Of a stretch of DNA of 64,000 bases, positions 45,130 through 56,799 are shown piece by piece (position 1 is the stretch's first letter; each line of letters opens with the position of its first letter). The notes below the pieces were generated by a model. The model was not told the origin of the DNA, searched no databases, and worked only from the letters and a program-made list of their open reading frames with translations. The DNA is from Mactromeris polynyma (lineage: Eukaryota; Mollusca; Bivalvia; Venerida; Mactridae). The translations under genes and the position numbers were made by a program. The DNA lies in assembly GCA_032209605.1 (NCBI GenBank), contig JASFXZ010000005.1, positions 28,632,905 through 28,696,904 on the forward strand. Reading direction: 5' to 3'.

Positions 45130-45420
45130 CCGTTTCTTAAATGTACTGAGTATATGCCATAATGTTAAAGCATCAATATATTTGTTGCATTATCAAAGAA
45201 TCGTATTTTCGTTAAATTAAAAATTCATCTTCCAGTTTTTTAACAAGCGGGGATTTTACAAGCTTTGTTCGTCCGAAACATGATACAACAAGAATGTTTG
45301 AATCGGTAATACAATGCATTTGTTCGTATTAAAGATGTTTTAGCAAATTTAGCAACAACACTGAATGAGCCCTTTCAAACAGTTCACATTCAGATGTGCC
45401 AGACAATTTTGTAATGAAAA
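45130..45420 (+). repeat. old repeat family V (copy 2)
   Basis: AAAGCATCAATATATTTG, GCATTATCAAAGAATCG, TTCGTATTAAAGATGTTTTA, GCAACAACACTG and GCCCTTTCAAAC have counterparts at 57465-57690. Part also matches 21310-21435. Confidence 0.5.
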
Positions 45421-46360
45421 TAAATTTCGTTTTATAGTGAATAAAAACGTTATGTGACAGAACCGTCAGTTAGTTGTTTTGATAAATGGTTTGAAACTAG
45501 AAATAAAATAAATAATGCTGAACTCGAACGGGGTCTTTTTATGTTTAGTTTATCGACACTTAGAGATAAATGAAGATTCAACGTGAATCGAGACAATGGA
45601 AATAGTGAATGGGGTTGGATACCAATTCTGTCTGCCAATATTTCCAATTGGTATATTTCAACGCTTGAGAGATATTACATTATGTTGATTATTACTCTCA
45701 ACTATTATTACTATGAACAATGCTAGAAAAACTAAATAAATCGAACGTAAGTGACTATCGTTTGGTCGGCATGCCAAAATTACACCAATGCCTGTAAATT
45801 TGTAGTGATTTAAGGTCGTTGCGGATTCTGCGTATATTTTTAAATGCGTCATATCGTTACTTGGCATCTTGTTACTCAAATTCGCCATGCTATTTGTAAT
45901 ACGTAACTGTACAATCGAAACACTGCCTTCTGTAAATGCTAAATGACCGATTAGCTAGATAGACAACATTTCCCTGGACACGAATGGATATACATTGTGT
46001 ACACATTTGATTGGTTCTTACTCTGGAAAATACCCATCTATTATAAACTCTGTAGTCATGTGATCCTGCCGACCAATGAAATTTAGTATCATGAACGAAC
46101 GGTGATTTATTTTACTGCGACTAGTTTATTGGTTACATCAGAAAGATTAAACAGATCAAATATCAAAAGTATACATGGGGTAATACAGGAGCGTGGAATC
46201 TAAGCACTGTGTGGGAGCGAAGTTTAATATGTGTATGATTTTTATCTTCAATATCTTAAAATATTGAAGAAAACTGACTTAGCTAAGGACACAACGGGTT
46301 AAATATAGGAATCGCAGACATTGCACGATTGTCTAAAGTTTGTCATATTAAACAAAGATA
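45421..46360. other. unannotated AT-rich DNA
   Basis: Minus-strand frames of 65 and 76 codons (45450-45888) have no recognisable domain. Confidence 0.45.
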
Positions 46361-46605
46361 GATTAAGTTGTTGTAGCGAAAGCAACACACAGGACAATGC
46401 CTCCCCACCCACACATACCCCTGGAAAAAACAACAGTCTACAAGTATTGGAAAATATAAACATGTATCGGAATAGGTGTGCAAGGAATGATCTGGCCGAC
46501 AATAAAAACAACTAGGAACATTTGAGGACAAGGGGGATTTTAATGGAAGGAATACATCATGGAAAGGGTCAAGTCAGTAATACAAGGCCGAAGGGGGGGG
46601 GGGGG
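46361..46605 (+). mobile_element. interspersed repeat R (copy 8)
   Basis: GATTAAGTTGTTGTAGCG, GACAATGCCTCCCCACCC, GGAATGATCTGGCCGAC and AATAAAAACAACTAGG, continuing to GGTCAAGTCAG. A run of about 13 G lies at 46577-46589, where the homologous position in copy 12 has a C-run on the opposite orientation. The poly-G is therefore an internal feature of R. Confidence 0.75.
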
Positions 46606-47139
46606 AGAACATGAATATTTAACAAAGGAATTGAAAGGCGACCTTAACATTCATATAAAAACATAAAACGAAGTAATAGCCACCAAGCAATTGTTCAATA
46701 ATCACTATAAACAATTTGCATTTTTGTGTCCAATAGTTCATAACCACTCATTATCTTGAAAGTGTTCCAGATTACGCCGAGGTGAAGTGCAAACATCTAT
46801 ATTTGTACTTAGATAACTTGAACAGTTAAGTAAATAATTATAACGAGCAGTTATACATGTAGTTGACCATGGTACAAGACGGCGAACACTGAATATTGCA
46901 AGTAGGACATTTATGTATAAAATAGACCAATGGAGTAACAAATGTTTATTGTTTCAATGGTTTTACGCTGTTTTTCAACAACATGTTTTCTGTCATATAC
47001 GGCCATCAGTTACTCTAACTAGTTTTCTAGGAATTATATATCAACCAGTACTTACTTGCTCTCCTGGAAGCAACTTATAATGTCTCCACATGTGGAAGAC
47101 ATGACTGTAACACAAGTCTCAGAAGAACATGCCCTGCTA
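46606..47139. other. unannotated AT-rich DNA
   Basis: No gene or repeat recognised. Confidence 0.5.
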
Positions 47140-47195
47140 TACCTAGATATACCGGTTGACAATCTAGCTCTCTACCAGCTGAGCTAGCCGGAAGG
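47140..47195 (-). mobile_element. tRNA-like sequence, probable SINE head
   Basis: The complement reads GGCTAGCTCAGCTGGTAGAG (47169-47188), a near-perfect tRNA D-arm/A box. The following bases keep neither an anticodon stem nor a B box at the expected distance, so it is a SINE or tRNA relic rather than a gene. Confidence 0.55.
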
Positions 47196-48660
47196 ATTGA
47201 CATGAATATCATATATATATAAATGTAGAAAGTCATATATGTACCAGACGGTTAATCAAAAGCCAGAGAAACTAATGACGATATGCTAATGCCATGACAA
47301 AATACTTAAAAGCTGTAAACATAATTATGAGTGCAGACAAACATACTGCAGTTAATTACTTCAAGAATAATTCGTTCGGTATGTTGTTGTTGGTATGATT
47401 TCTATTGCACGACAACAAGCAAACATAACGTAATTTAGCTAGCACTAAATCTAATCTTAGTCGTCTGATTTCAAGACCTTTCTTTCGGTTTCACAAAACG
47501 TGTTATCAACAGCATATACACCGTTTCAATTAATCGATTAATTAGACGTGACGTAATTCGAGGATAAAAATATTTCCAAAACGGCCAATGCTGCTAACTT
47601 ACGATACTACACATCAACAAATGTTTATGCGTTGCGCAAATTTATTAATGTTTTCGTAAAAATTGGACATTTTATTTATTCTTATCAAAAGATCAATGTT
47701 TTTATTAAGTTAAAGTATATAGAAAATATAAGGGTTACAATTTTCCGCTTCATTTTTGGATATTAATACACTTTTATGTCAATTAAATATTTTAAAAAGG
47801 CTGTTTACATAATCCTAAAAATGTGTAAAGATCAACTAAACAAAGGATGTAGATCACGCCAGCATGTCATGTTTTGTGTACACAAGTCGTCTATTTTCCC
47901 AAGCACAAGCGTGTGAAAATATAAATTAAGTAGGTACAATCAAGGTCTTTATTGTCTGTGAGACAAGGGTTTTGGCATCAATTTAATTCTGAACATGAAT
48001 TAACATTCAAAAATGTCGGAAGAGGCTGGCTAAATCCTTGAAGTATAAATATTTTGGTGACAGACAGTTGCAATCGGATTGTGTTTATTACAAATTGAGA
48101 TCACAGACTGATGTGACCTAATCATTTCAATTATCAAAGGCACTAATTCTATCCAACATGATATAGCAATATGAATTAACACATAATGAATATCTCCTGG
48201 GGTTTTATGACTTGTGTTTTTACAGCTGACACCTAGGGCAATTTTCAATTACAGTAGTAGCCAGTAGAACTAATCTGCTAAGAGCGTGGTTTATGAATTG
48301 CACAACAATAGGCATCCACCAATCAAATGATTCAAAATACAAGAAAAGTAATTAAGAACTGTCAATTATCAATTCATACGAGAACACAGAAATTGTTTAA
48401 ACATTGAAATTAAATGACCAGCCAGCCGCGAAAGACGTCTAAAATAAGTTATGGATTAAAGCGCTGTGTCCCGTTTTCAGAAGAGATTCTAGTAACAAAA
48501 AACAATCTATATTTCATGTGAGTAGGAATAACAAAACAGACAGAGAGTTTCATATTTTATTTTGACATAAATATATTGTTTTTAGACAGTGCGTCTGATG
48601 ATAACAACGTATCGATGCGCCATATGTGGCGTAGCGCATCTGTGGTATTTAGGTCTTTGG
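47196..48660. other. unannotated AT-rich DNA, one small hairpin
   Basis: GATGCGC (48614-48620) pairs with GCGCATC (48634-48640) around a nested GCCATATGTGGC. No gene is supported. Confidence 0.45.
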
Positions 48661-48915
48661 CTATATCCATGTCCTTTCATATGACGGTCCATGACTGAAA
48701 TGACGAAAAATATTTATGGTTCTTCTTGCGTACGATTTCACATTAACATCAAAATACGGTCTTCCAAGTCCATATGAACGACTGAGCTTGTGAAATAAAA
48801 ATTCCCAGTAAGTCGCAAAAATATGTGACAAACAAAATCCATTCGGTATAAGTTCTTTTATACATCTATCATAAAACAAATTCCATCTGTAATATATCTT
48901 TAAGTTATCTTTCAT
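48661..48915 (-). CDS. uncharacterised 84-codon open frame
   Basis: Starts MKDNLKIYYRWNLFYDRC at 48915 and ends PSYERTWI. It contains several aromatic and basic residues, is not low-complexity and matches none of the repeats in the window. It begins at the edge of a CpG-containing interval and is divergent to the frame at 49302. No domain is recognised. Could be a first exon or chance. Confidence 0.2.
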   Translation of the reverse strand: MKDNLKIYYRWNLFYDRCIKELIPNGFCLSHIFATYWEFLFHKLSRSYGLGRPYFDVNVKSYARRTINIFRHFSHGPSYERTWI

Positions 48916-49301
48916 TCCATCGCCGAAAAATTGGTTACGTCGCCATTTCGCGCTTTGAATTTTACCGTTATAGTTTATCCTCTGATGACGTCATCGAAGG
49001 GCAGATAATTATATTAACGGTATAATTGAAACGGTCTATAGTTTTCTCGTGGAAGCACGTATTCCATGTTTATACGAAATCCGGTATGTTTACCAGTTTA
49101 TCGATCTTAGTTTCTGCTTGAAAGCTCCCTTCATCGACGTTTCAAGGTGAGAATTTCCTCCGATGCGCGCTCACCCGACATGTTTTTCTAGCGCGAACCT
49201 TGAACTGCATTACTAGCCTACTGTTTACACAGAATAAATGCTTGGCGTGGAATAATAACTGTTAAGCAGAAATATTATTAGATTTTAAGTCAATATCAAA
49301 T
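48916..49301. promoter_or_regulatory. candidate bidirectional promoter interval
   Basis: This interval separates two divergent frames. It has more CpG than the surroundings (CGCGC, CGCGAAC, CATCGACG) and holds a perfect 10-bp palindrome ATGACGTCAT (48985-48994), a CREB/ATF-type site that is not part of a MITE copy. No TATA box at a convincing spacing. Inference only. Confidence 0.25.
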
Positions 49302-49397
49302 ATGGCTCCTGTTATGGTCTTAACATTATGTTCAAGTGTTGTTTTGGCTTTTCAACTCGGTACTATGTTTTGTGTATTCATCCGCGCATTCAGTTGA
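49302..49397 (+). CDS. short frame resembling a signal peptide exon
   Basis: ATG in good context (AAATATGG) opens MAPVMVLTLCSSVVLAFQ, a typical n-region, hydrophobic core and small-residue pattern of a secretory signal peptide. It continues 13 codons to a TGA at 49395-49397. If real it must be spliced before the stop. The only donor-like words are weak (TCG|GTACTA near 49355, GAG|GTCACG near 49409, past the stop). Chance is quite possible. Confidence 0.2.
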   Translation: MAPVMVLTLCSSVVLAFQLGTMFCVFIRAFS

Positions 49398-50499
49398 CGC
49401 TGCGTGAGGTCACGATGTGTATTGACGAAAACAACATCATTGCGGGTCGTTTCAAAATACTATTTGGAATTATAAGGATTAAACGATCATTTGTTGGCGT
49501 TCATGCATGTGTAAACGCCGATCAGAACGCCCACATTGAATAAAGCATGCATGAACGCCAAAAGATAGTCGTTTTATCCTATAATGAATTATGCACGGAA
49601 CTAGGATATTTTGGATTGTTTCAATCTCCCGTTTCATTTTTTTCTTGTTTAATGCGAATATGTGTTATCTTACTGTGGCAGAGACAGCATATAACATACG
49701 CTACTTGCCAGAACAATCCGTCAATTACGTCCTTTGTTATTCATTGTTCAGTTTCATTTCATTTAAATGCTGCAAAAGTCACGAATGAATGAAAAAATGC
49801 ATTTAAAGATGGAACAAACAAGGAGACGTTTTCCTGAAATAACCAAACTTGGATTCCAGTTATAATTGTGTCGAATATATTATTTGTGTGCCGCATTTCA
49901 CGGTCGAAAATTATGCTCTTAATACAAACGATAATTGACAGAGTCAGTCAAATGGCAAAGTTTGCTTCGATAGCTAAAGTAACTTCATCTTTCAAGCACG
50001 AGATATGATGAGTACGGTCATGACACTAAGGATCACAGACGTCAATATCCTTTAAATCAAATCCTAATTAAGTCATATCCCAATACTGGTGTCTACAACA
50101 TCTTTCTTAACGAAACGCAGTGTAGCTAAATGAACTGATTTTAATGTATTTGCTTTGATTTATCCCAATTAAATACCATAAAATGGATTCATAATACGAT
50201 AACTGTTAATGCTGATGATTTATATTTAAATTATGTTCCTAAACTTGAAACTACTGATCATGCTTAAAAGAGAGATTGTTGTTTCAAATAACGATAAACA
50301 AACAAAAATTATATTTGCGCATAATCGAATGTTTCTCGTACGTAGGCAAACACGTCATGTTATGATAAATGGTCTTTGCGACATTTGATTGACTATTTGA
50401 AAATGTCAATAATATGTCAACCTTGTTACTGACAGTTGCCAATGCAGTAAATTGCTATATTTCTAGTGATGATTTAGATGTATATTTAGTTCCCCTTCC
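49398..50499. other. unannotated AT-rich DNA
   Basis: Frames at 49328-49543 and 49547-49792 have no recognisable domain. GCGTTCATGCATG...CATGCATGAACGC (about 49497-49555) is a 13-bp inverted pair. Confidence 0.4.
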
Positions 50500-50800
50500 C
50501 TTTTTCGAGGTTTTTACTTGATATAACGCTCATGTCCCTTTCTCCCTTTCGTCGCCGCTAGCATCTTTGTGAACCCTTATGTATAATGCAATTACTTTTC
50601 ACCCTTGTTGTCTCATTAAATTCTCAATGGTTGTTTTTGATAGCCAGCAAGACACTTATTTGCTTCCCCAAACCCATACATATTTTCCCTTGCACCTACT
50701 CTATCCGAAATATTTCGCTATCTGGTGTTTCCCTGGGGTCTGTGTGGGGAGGCATTGTCTTGTTCATTGTAGCAATAGTTTTCTTCAACATTGTTCCAAG
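50500..50800 (-). mobile_element. interspersed repeat R (copy 9)
   Basis: GTGTTTCCCTGGGGTCTGTG, GGGGAGGCATTGTCTTG and TTGTAGCAATAG are the R terminus. Upstream words (TCTCAATGGTTGTTTTTG and others) are compatible with a diverged body, but the left limit is uncertain. Confidence 0.6.
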
Positions 50801-51594
50801 ATAGTGAGTTTGGTTGGTATGTTCGTAATGAACATTGCTTGATTAGCTTGTTTGACGGATAAACGATAAAGCACTTAAATACCACACGATACGCTCTTTA
50901 TCTGCTTTGTTAACTATTTATGTCTAAATAGTCACACGCTTTATACAAATTGCGTCCAAAGGAATGAATGAAACCGAACACGTAGGAATTTCAGTAAAGC
51001 AGTGCATCTAGCAACCTTATTTTGTACCTTTTGATGAGTTCCTCTCCTTTCTTAATGCAGTAACATATCTGTGTCGTGGTCGCCCTGCCGACGACAACAT
51101 TATTCTTGAAATGAGTGATTATTGAAATCATATTGCGTCTGCAAAGTAATAAAGCAACTGTGATGTTGACGTTGACCAGATTGCTCGATGATATAAGTTT
51201 TTCCAGACAATGTGTTTATTTCCTCGTCTGCACATGCTTTAAGAACAATGCACATTTTCAAGTTGTTGCCATCTTCAACACTTTGCTGAAACATTTGCGA
51301 TTACAAGATAGGAAATAAAAATATCCGCGATCCTAAAATTAGAGTATTTGTGATGGAACCGTCGTCACAAAGATAAACCTTTTTTGGCCAAACTTTTACA
51401 TGCGGCAGAGCATTTATTGTATTTTGATAGAGATTAATGCCTTTTTGTAAATATTAGTTCAGGTACACACGGCGGTCAGTTGACCTAAATATTGTTCCTG
51501 GAATCAATATACAACCATTACTATCTTGCCATTTCTCAAACAGCTGATAACGTTCCCACATTAATCAGAGTTGAGGAACAAATGACCGTAGCTA
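50801..51594. other. unannotated AT-rich DNA
   Basis: Two overlapping antisense frames at 51100-51318, no domain. Nothing else recognised. Confidence 0.45.
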
Positions 51595-51670
51595 AATGTC
51601 ATATATTGGTATTGCCCGACCAGTCCGGAAATTAAACGCGGACCTTCCGGGCAATAGCCTAGCGCTCGAA
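51595..51670 (-). mobile_element. tRNA-derived SINE head (degraded)
   Basis: The complement reads CAGTGGTTCGAGCGCTAGGC, then AGGTCCGCGTTTAATTTCCGG. The order and spacing resemble an A box and a decayed B box. No cloverleaf. Confidence 0.4.
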
Positions 51671-52407
51671 CCACTGTTCTTATAGCGTAGGTTAGTAAAT
51701 CATAATATTATGTTATTCCATAAAGTCTTCTTTCCATATGCTATCAGATATAATTATACAGTTTGTATCTGTTTATCCTCATGCTCTTCACTCTTTATTC
51801 CGAATTACCATTCAGAAGATGTAATGACACTTACAATAGGACAATTCTTTAATTATACTTTATATAATGTTGCCAGGAATCGTTTCGAATGGGGAATGTT
51901 CGTTCTAAAATCACGTTTCTGTCATCAAACGAGAGCATGTAACTGCAACATGAGAAACGAAGACTAGTAGACCGGAACAATTGTCGCATGCAGTGACTTG
52001 AATATTCAGCATTTTATGAGAACATTAAATAGACTTGTCTGGAAAACATTTGAATTTCTGAAGATTTTTTTTTATTGTCAAAGGTATACATTACAAATGT
52101 GTCTGTGTTGGCTTTCAGAGAGAAAATCTATCATGAGTATGATGTAATTTGTTTACAAAATATGAGATCGTCAAATTATACATTAACCGCCAGTGTCTGG
52201 AAATGATCATTTTGAAGTGAAACCAGTCTGTCTGTATGTTTCATAACAATTGTAATGATAGAAAAACTTAAATCAAAAATCATTTCGTATTTTTTTTTTT
52301 TTATGTATTTTGTATGACCACTTATCTGATGATGATGACAAAAAAGGTGATCATAATGATATTGTTGATAGTGATGGTGATATTAATGTTGCTGCTGACG
52401 TTATTGG
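51671..52407. other. unannotated AT-rich DNA
   Basis: An 85-codon frame (51710-51967) with several Cys has no recognised domain. A GATGATG simple patch lies at 52330-52400. Confidence 0.4.
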
Positions 52408-52581
52408 ACCTCAATAATACGACCACCTTTGAGACCCTTAAAAACTGGCCTTTTTTATTTAGGTGGTCTTAATATTGAAGTTGAATTAAGGGCAAAACAG
52501 TGAAAGTGGACTTGAAAATTATGGTCTTATTTTTGAGGTGGTCTTATCATTGGGGTGGTCTAAAGATGAGGTTTTACTGTA
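52408..52581 (+). mobile_element. CAGTAAAACCTC MITE (copy 6)
   Basis: Left end has lost CAGTA (begins GGACCTCAATAATACGACCA). The right end is intact, GATGAGGTTTTACTG-TA at 52581. One copy of the 75-bp module (AGGGCAAAACAGTGAAAG...GGACTTGAAAAT) is present in the same orientation as at 1828. Confidence 0.75.
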
Positions 52582-52958
52582 CTTGGCATGATAGAAATTA
52601 TTGCTGTTCTTCCAAAATTGTGAAAATATTTCAAATCCATAGGCATATTTCTTAGCATATAGGGTTATAAGTGGTAGTGTCAGATAGCTAAAATACTAGA
52701 CCAATGTCCCTCACTTAATGAACCCTTATGTCATGCGACGTATGAAGATACGTAATACACACGAAGGCGCAATTGCGTTCAGATTTGAGACATATTATTA
52801 CTGCAAACTATTGTAATTTAATGAACTAACCATGTTCAGTAAATAAATTGGTTACCGTGTGTATATTCGTCTTCCAATTTATCATTTGTGCGACAAAGCA
52901 ACACACGACTTTGGTTAAATGTAAGAGAAATCATTTTATACGTTAATGGATTTTATAT

Positions 52959-53064
52959 TTGAGCGCCGCTGTGCGATTTCCAACCTCTTCTTTAAGTGAC
53001 GTCATTTCCGGAAAACGTCACATGTGACGTCACCATGTACTGACAGTAAGCAATATATGCCCTG
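52959..53064 (+). mobile_element. CRE-carrying MITE, left half (copy 5)
   Basis: TTGAGCGCCGCTGTGCGATT, CCAACCTCTTCTTTAAG, TGACGTCATTTCC, AAACGTCACATG, TGACGTCACC and ACTGACAGTAAGCAATAT, then abrupt loss after GCCCTG. The best preserved left arm in the window, with two perfect TGACGTCA palindromes. Confidence 0.8.
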
Positions 53065-53139
53065 TTTATGTGTGACTAGATACCTATCTACCATTAAATT
53101 GTACATCAAAGTAGTGATTTTATATCATTTACGTAGAAA

Positions 53140-53300
53140 TAAGCCTGGCTTTCTCAGCAAATCGAATATCGTCAGAGCCATCTTATAACATATGTATGAA
53201 ATATATAATGCCAGTTATTTCCCTGTAAAAAAAAAGTTAATGTAAACATCAGAAATTTATCTCTGAAAATACAAGTTGTTGATATTTGCTTCCGCGTCTG
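53140..53300 (+). repeat. old repeat family S (copy 2)
   Basis: ATTTCCCTGTAAAA, GTAAACATCAGAAATTTATC, TCTGAAAATACAAGTTG and TTGATATTTGCTTCCGCG align with 42060-42150 and 60030-60110. Confidence 0.55.
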
Positions 53301-53340
53301 TTCGAACAGATAAATATATTATCAAATTAAAAAAAAATAA

Positions 53341-53530
53341 GAAAGAGCGACTGCATTTCTCTGTCCTTGACGAGTAATTTCTTGGTAGAATGCATAATGA
53401 ACTAGTCTGCCAGAGCAGATAAAAAGACTAGCACATGCTATTTTAGAAAGAGAAACTGCAGTTCTCAGTCCTTTACGTTTAATTTCTTGGTCGACTGAAT
53501 AATGAACTAGTTTGCCAGAGCAGATAGTAT
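53341..53530 (+). repeat. 105-bp tandem duplication
   Basis: GAAAGAGCGACTGCATTTCTC...GAACTAGTCTGCCAGAGCAG (from 53341) recurs from 53446 as GAAAGAGAAACTGCAGTTCTC...GAACTAGTTTGCCAGAGCAG. Landmarks also occur once in family S copy 1, so the duplication arose inside that repeat. Confidence 0.8.
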
Positions 53531-53640
53531 ATAAATATTATATCCCATGGAGGGTGATAGCATATACTGTTAACCCGAGAAAAGCAATGTAAACCGAGGC
53601 GTAAGCTATCACGTCGTACCTCCATGGGATCTGATATTTA
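53527..53640. mobile_element. small MITE with ATCCCATGGAGG arms
   Basis: AAATATTATATCCCATGGAG at the left and CTCCATGGGATCTGATATTT at the right are inverted. Inside, GGTGATAGC pairs with GCTATCAC. About 114 bp. No second copy noticed here. Confidence 0.6.
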
Positions 53641-53846
53641 TTTTAATATACCGAACAATAAAGTCATTGTGAAACAGAAACAATTTGGATTTTTTAAGCA
53701 AGTTTTGTGAAAGAACTGAATCTGTCAAAGCTGACAGATAATGCCGTTTGCAAACATCACAAGCGCTTGATTGTTACCAATTTTAATAAGCGCCTATCGA
53801 CTAGGACTATGGGAATTTCCAATTGTCTTTTTTAGACTTGCGCGCG

Positions 53847-53965
53847 GGTAAAACGTTATGTCACAGCGTCACAGGGTAAACACGTTATGTCACAGCGTCA
53901 CAGGGTAAAAACATTACGTCACAGCGTCACAGGGTAACAACGTTATATCACAGGGTAACATTACG
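53847..53965 (+). repeat. 29-bp tandem array, four units
   Basis: CGTTATGTCACAGCG occurs at 53854 and 53883, CATTACGTCACAGCG at 53912 and a shortened CGTTATATCACAGGG at 53941, each 29 bp apart. Each unit ends GTCACAGGGTAA. Confidence 0.95.
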
Positions 53966-54504
53966 GATTTGCTTATAGTGAGTATATGTAAATTTGGCAT
54001 CAATAAATCACGTGAGGTATAATAAGTTTTTATATCATTTCGAGAAGTATCAATTGCAAGTTTACCTAATACTAACTTTTCCTGCAAAATGAACAGCCGT
54101 GAATTGCGAAAGGTTTGTGGTCTTATGTCTTAGTTATGAGATAATGATGGAATGGACTAAAGTTTCTCCTTAAGTACAGCCGATCGCTGCATAGTTCCTC
54201 ATTTTCCATTTCTTCTAAATTATCCGCTTCACGGGTGTACATCTTGAAAATCTGATTTAAGTTAGGACAAAAATGGTGCACATCCATCATTTGGTGTGAT
54301 AGGAACTTAAAGATAACTTATCGGTTAAATTTATCGGTGATATTAAGCGGGACAATGCCATTAACTATACGAATAACCACTGACATGCTATAAATTCATA
54401 ACGTTTATCTACAATTGATGTATTCTCTTATACCTACCTTACGGCAAGAACTGTTAATTTTATGATTGATAACTTATACATACATTTAGTGGTTAGGAAT
54501 AGTC
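53966..54504. other. unannotated AT-rich DNA
   Basis: No gene or repeat recognised. Confidence 0.5.
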
Positions 54505-54578
54505 TAGGGTTCTGGAAATCCACTAGCATGTCTTCCAGGGCGAACCTAATTGCCAATTCGGGCTACCAGCAGTTAAGT
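54505..54578 (+). repeat. old repeat family U (copy 2)
   Basis: TCTGGAAATCCACTAGC and ATTCGGGCTACCAGCAGTTA, as at 44708-44795. It runs directly into repeat R copy 10. Confidence 0.55.
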
Positions 54579-54995
54579 TGAGGCTATTTTTTGCTGACAG
54601 TTCCAAGGCTGTAATTCGCTATATGATTGTTGTTTCTGTTTATGTTATGACTGTGTTTTGTATTTCCCTTTCCCCTATGCAATTCTGTCACTTTATACAG
54701 TGTTCAGATTGTTTCCTGCCCATTTCTGGCCTATTAAGACCAGTTGTCTTGACTTGTCCTGTGATCTTTTCCATCCATTACCCTTCCCTTACTGTCCATT
54801 TTGATTCTCCTAGTTATTCATTGTGGTCTGCTGGACCATTCCTTGCGCCTCAGTTCCTTAATATGTGTACCGTTTGACCTCCTTTAGAGCCTTATGTTTT
54901 ATGGATTGTTGTTTTTCCGGAGATCTGCGTGGGGAGGCATTGTCTTATGTATGTGGCTTTCCCTGTAGTTACGTATTCTCTCTCTTAGATGCAAT
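54579..54995 (-). mobile_element. interspersed repeat R, long copy (copy 10)
   Basis: One of two members that keep the whole approximately 415-440-bp body. Landmarks: CAGTTCCAAGGCTGTAATTC, CCCTTTCCCCTATGCAATTC, GTCTTGACTTGTCCTGTG, ATCTTTTCCATCCATTA, ACTGTCCATTTTGATTCTCC, TTTTATGGATTGTTG, GGGGAGGCATTGTCTTATG and TTCCCTGTAG, ending TCTCTCTCTTAG. No coding capacity is apparent; a 99-codon frame is incidental. Confidence 0.8.
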
Positions 54996-55134
54996 GCTAT
55001 TTGTAGAACCCACACAAAATGGAATTAAGAACTCTGTAGTGACATTACAGTTGTTAACCGAATGGTAATTTATACAGCAGCGTATCTGGCCAGACCAATT
55101 AAATGAGCATACTTAGAGTACATAATCTACGACA

Positions 55135-55290
55135 TAATAAGTTGCTACAGGGAACGCCACATACATAAGACAATGTCTCTTCACACAGACCTCCGGGAAA
55201 CAGAAGTCCATAAAACATAAGGCATTTTAGGAGGCGCAAGGGTAAATACGTAAAGGAACATGGGCGCAAGGAATTATTAATTTCCGACTC
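55135..55290 (+). mobile_element. interspersed repeat R (copy 11)
   Basis: TAAGTTGCTACAGGGAACGC, AAGACAATGTCTCTTCACAC, CCTCCGGGAAACAG, GGAGGCGCAAGGGTAAA and GGGCGCAAGGAATT. It faces copies 10 and 12. Confidence 0.8.
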
Positions 55291-55369
55291 ATAAGAAGAC
55301 AGAATAAAGTATAATCAAGCCATACTAACAGCATACTAACAGCATAACAAACGAATAGGTTCCGTGTTT

Positions 55370-55605
55370 TTTTTGGTGCAGCCCTACTAACATGGTTTTG
55401 CTATTTGCATATCAGTGTTGTGTAAACCAATAAAATCGTACGTTAACCATCAAGGCAATTTCCTGTCGACAGATTATCGTTTATGACATCGACGCGGATT
55501 GGTTAACCTTTCGATAAAGGGTACGTTTCCTTACCGAAATCCACAGAATTACCATTTTGGATCTGCAGTGACCAGCAATCGTAACATCTCGGCATTTTGT
55601 ATGTT
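55370..55605 (+). mobile_element. octamer-carrying interspersed repeat (copy 2)
   Basis: TACTAACATGGTTTTGCT, ATTTGCAT (55403-55410), ATCAGTGTTGTGTAAACCAA, GTTAACC, TTACCGAAATCCA and GCAGTGACCAGCAATCG. Same orientation as 62805; inverted relative to 14385. Confidence 0.7.
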
Positions 55606-55859
55606 GCACAACGTCTTTTTTCAAGATATTTCTTTTTTTCATTTCATCTCTCGTTGGTCACCGTTATTCAACATTACAATGCAATACATTTGTGGATTTC
55701 TACGTTAACTGATCAGTAGTAAGGATGATGCTGAAATAAATTATGTTAGAGCTTAATAAATTTGGACTAAAAGACAAAGGCCGTCATCCATTGTTTATGT
55801 ATATCGGAATTTATAACGGAGTGTTTCAGTCGTTTATTCTCAAATTATACCCCATGCAT

Positions 55860-56480
55860 AATGCTATATATACAATATATATAAGTGTATATAAGTGCAC
55901 TGTTCTAACTGTGGTCAGAACAGCCGCCGAAAGCAATGCGGGCGTAAATATTTGCAGATTACAAGAAACTCTTAGTGATCAGTAAAACACCACATGCAGT
56001 GTTGTGTTGCTCTACCATATAATGTAACTGTTTGTATTAGATCGACTCTAAATTAAGATAAATGTCTACTTTTTAAGCATCACATGAGTGGATCCACTTA
56101 CTGTGTGTGATGTTTGCCACCTATCTCTTTGCAAAAGTTGACGCTTTTATATAAATGTGTTTCGTTTCATTTTGGATATTATTTAGGAGCAGTAGTACCG
56201 CGATAATAGTTTTCAACAAAGAGCGCGCCGCTTGTTTCAGATACTGGTTCAGTTTCTCCTTCAGTTACAGTAAAGTGAGCATTCGGCGTAACTGAGAACA
56301 TTCAATTTGTGAAATGTGTTATTTATGCACCATAGAGTCTGAACAACATTCAAATTGATTTGTTCTACATGTACTATACGCTTTGAAAGCAAATATTTGA
56401 TCTGTATGACTGAGGTTTACCAATCTTCTAATATGTCAAAAATGTTAACGATATTGTCATTTGTACAAGTAGTCAGCGTA
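55860..56480 (+). repeat. old repeat family T (copy 2)
   Basis: AAAACACCACATGCAGTG, AATTAAGATAAATGTC, CACATGAGTGGATCCACTTA, TGACGCTTTTATATAAATG, CATTCAATTTGTGAAA, CACCATAGAGTCTGAACA and CAATCTTCTAATATGTC have collinear counterparts at 60985-62000. Confidence 0.6.
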
Positions 56481-56799
56481 GATATAGACGATCGTTAAAA
56501 AGGAATGTTGCAGAATTTGAGAGTAATATTATAAAATATTAGTGGTTTGTCTAATGTAGACTATTTTATGGTGAATAAATTCTAGGATAAAATGATGAAA
56601 AGGCATGAACTTTTCAAACAAACGAATGAATAGTTAAAAGACTGCAATGAATATGCATGCATATCTAACGATTTGCAAGAATTGACTTTCTAACTAGTTG
56701 ACTTACTGCCTTTGGTGACGTCGATGACATAAGTAACATACAATATGCTGTAAAAGACAACACACGTATACCGGTCAGGTAATTATAATTATAAATAAT

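Noticed and set aside
46577..46589. Run of about 13 G as a G-quadruplex
   Set aside because: Single uninterrupted run at a variable homopolymer position of repeat R; no four separated G-tracts.
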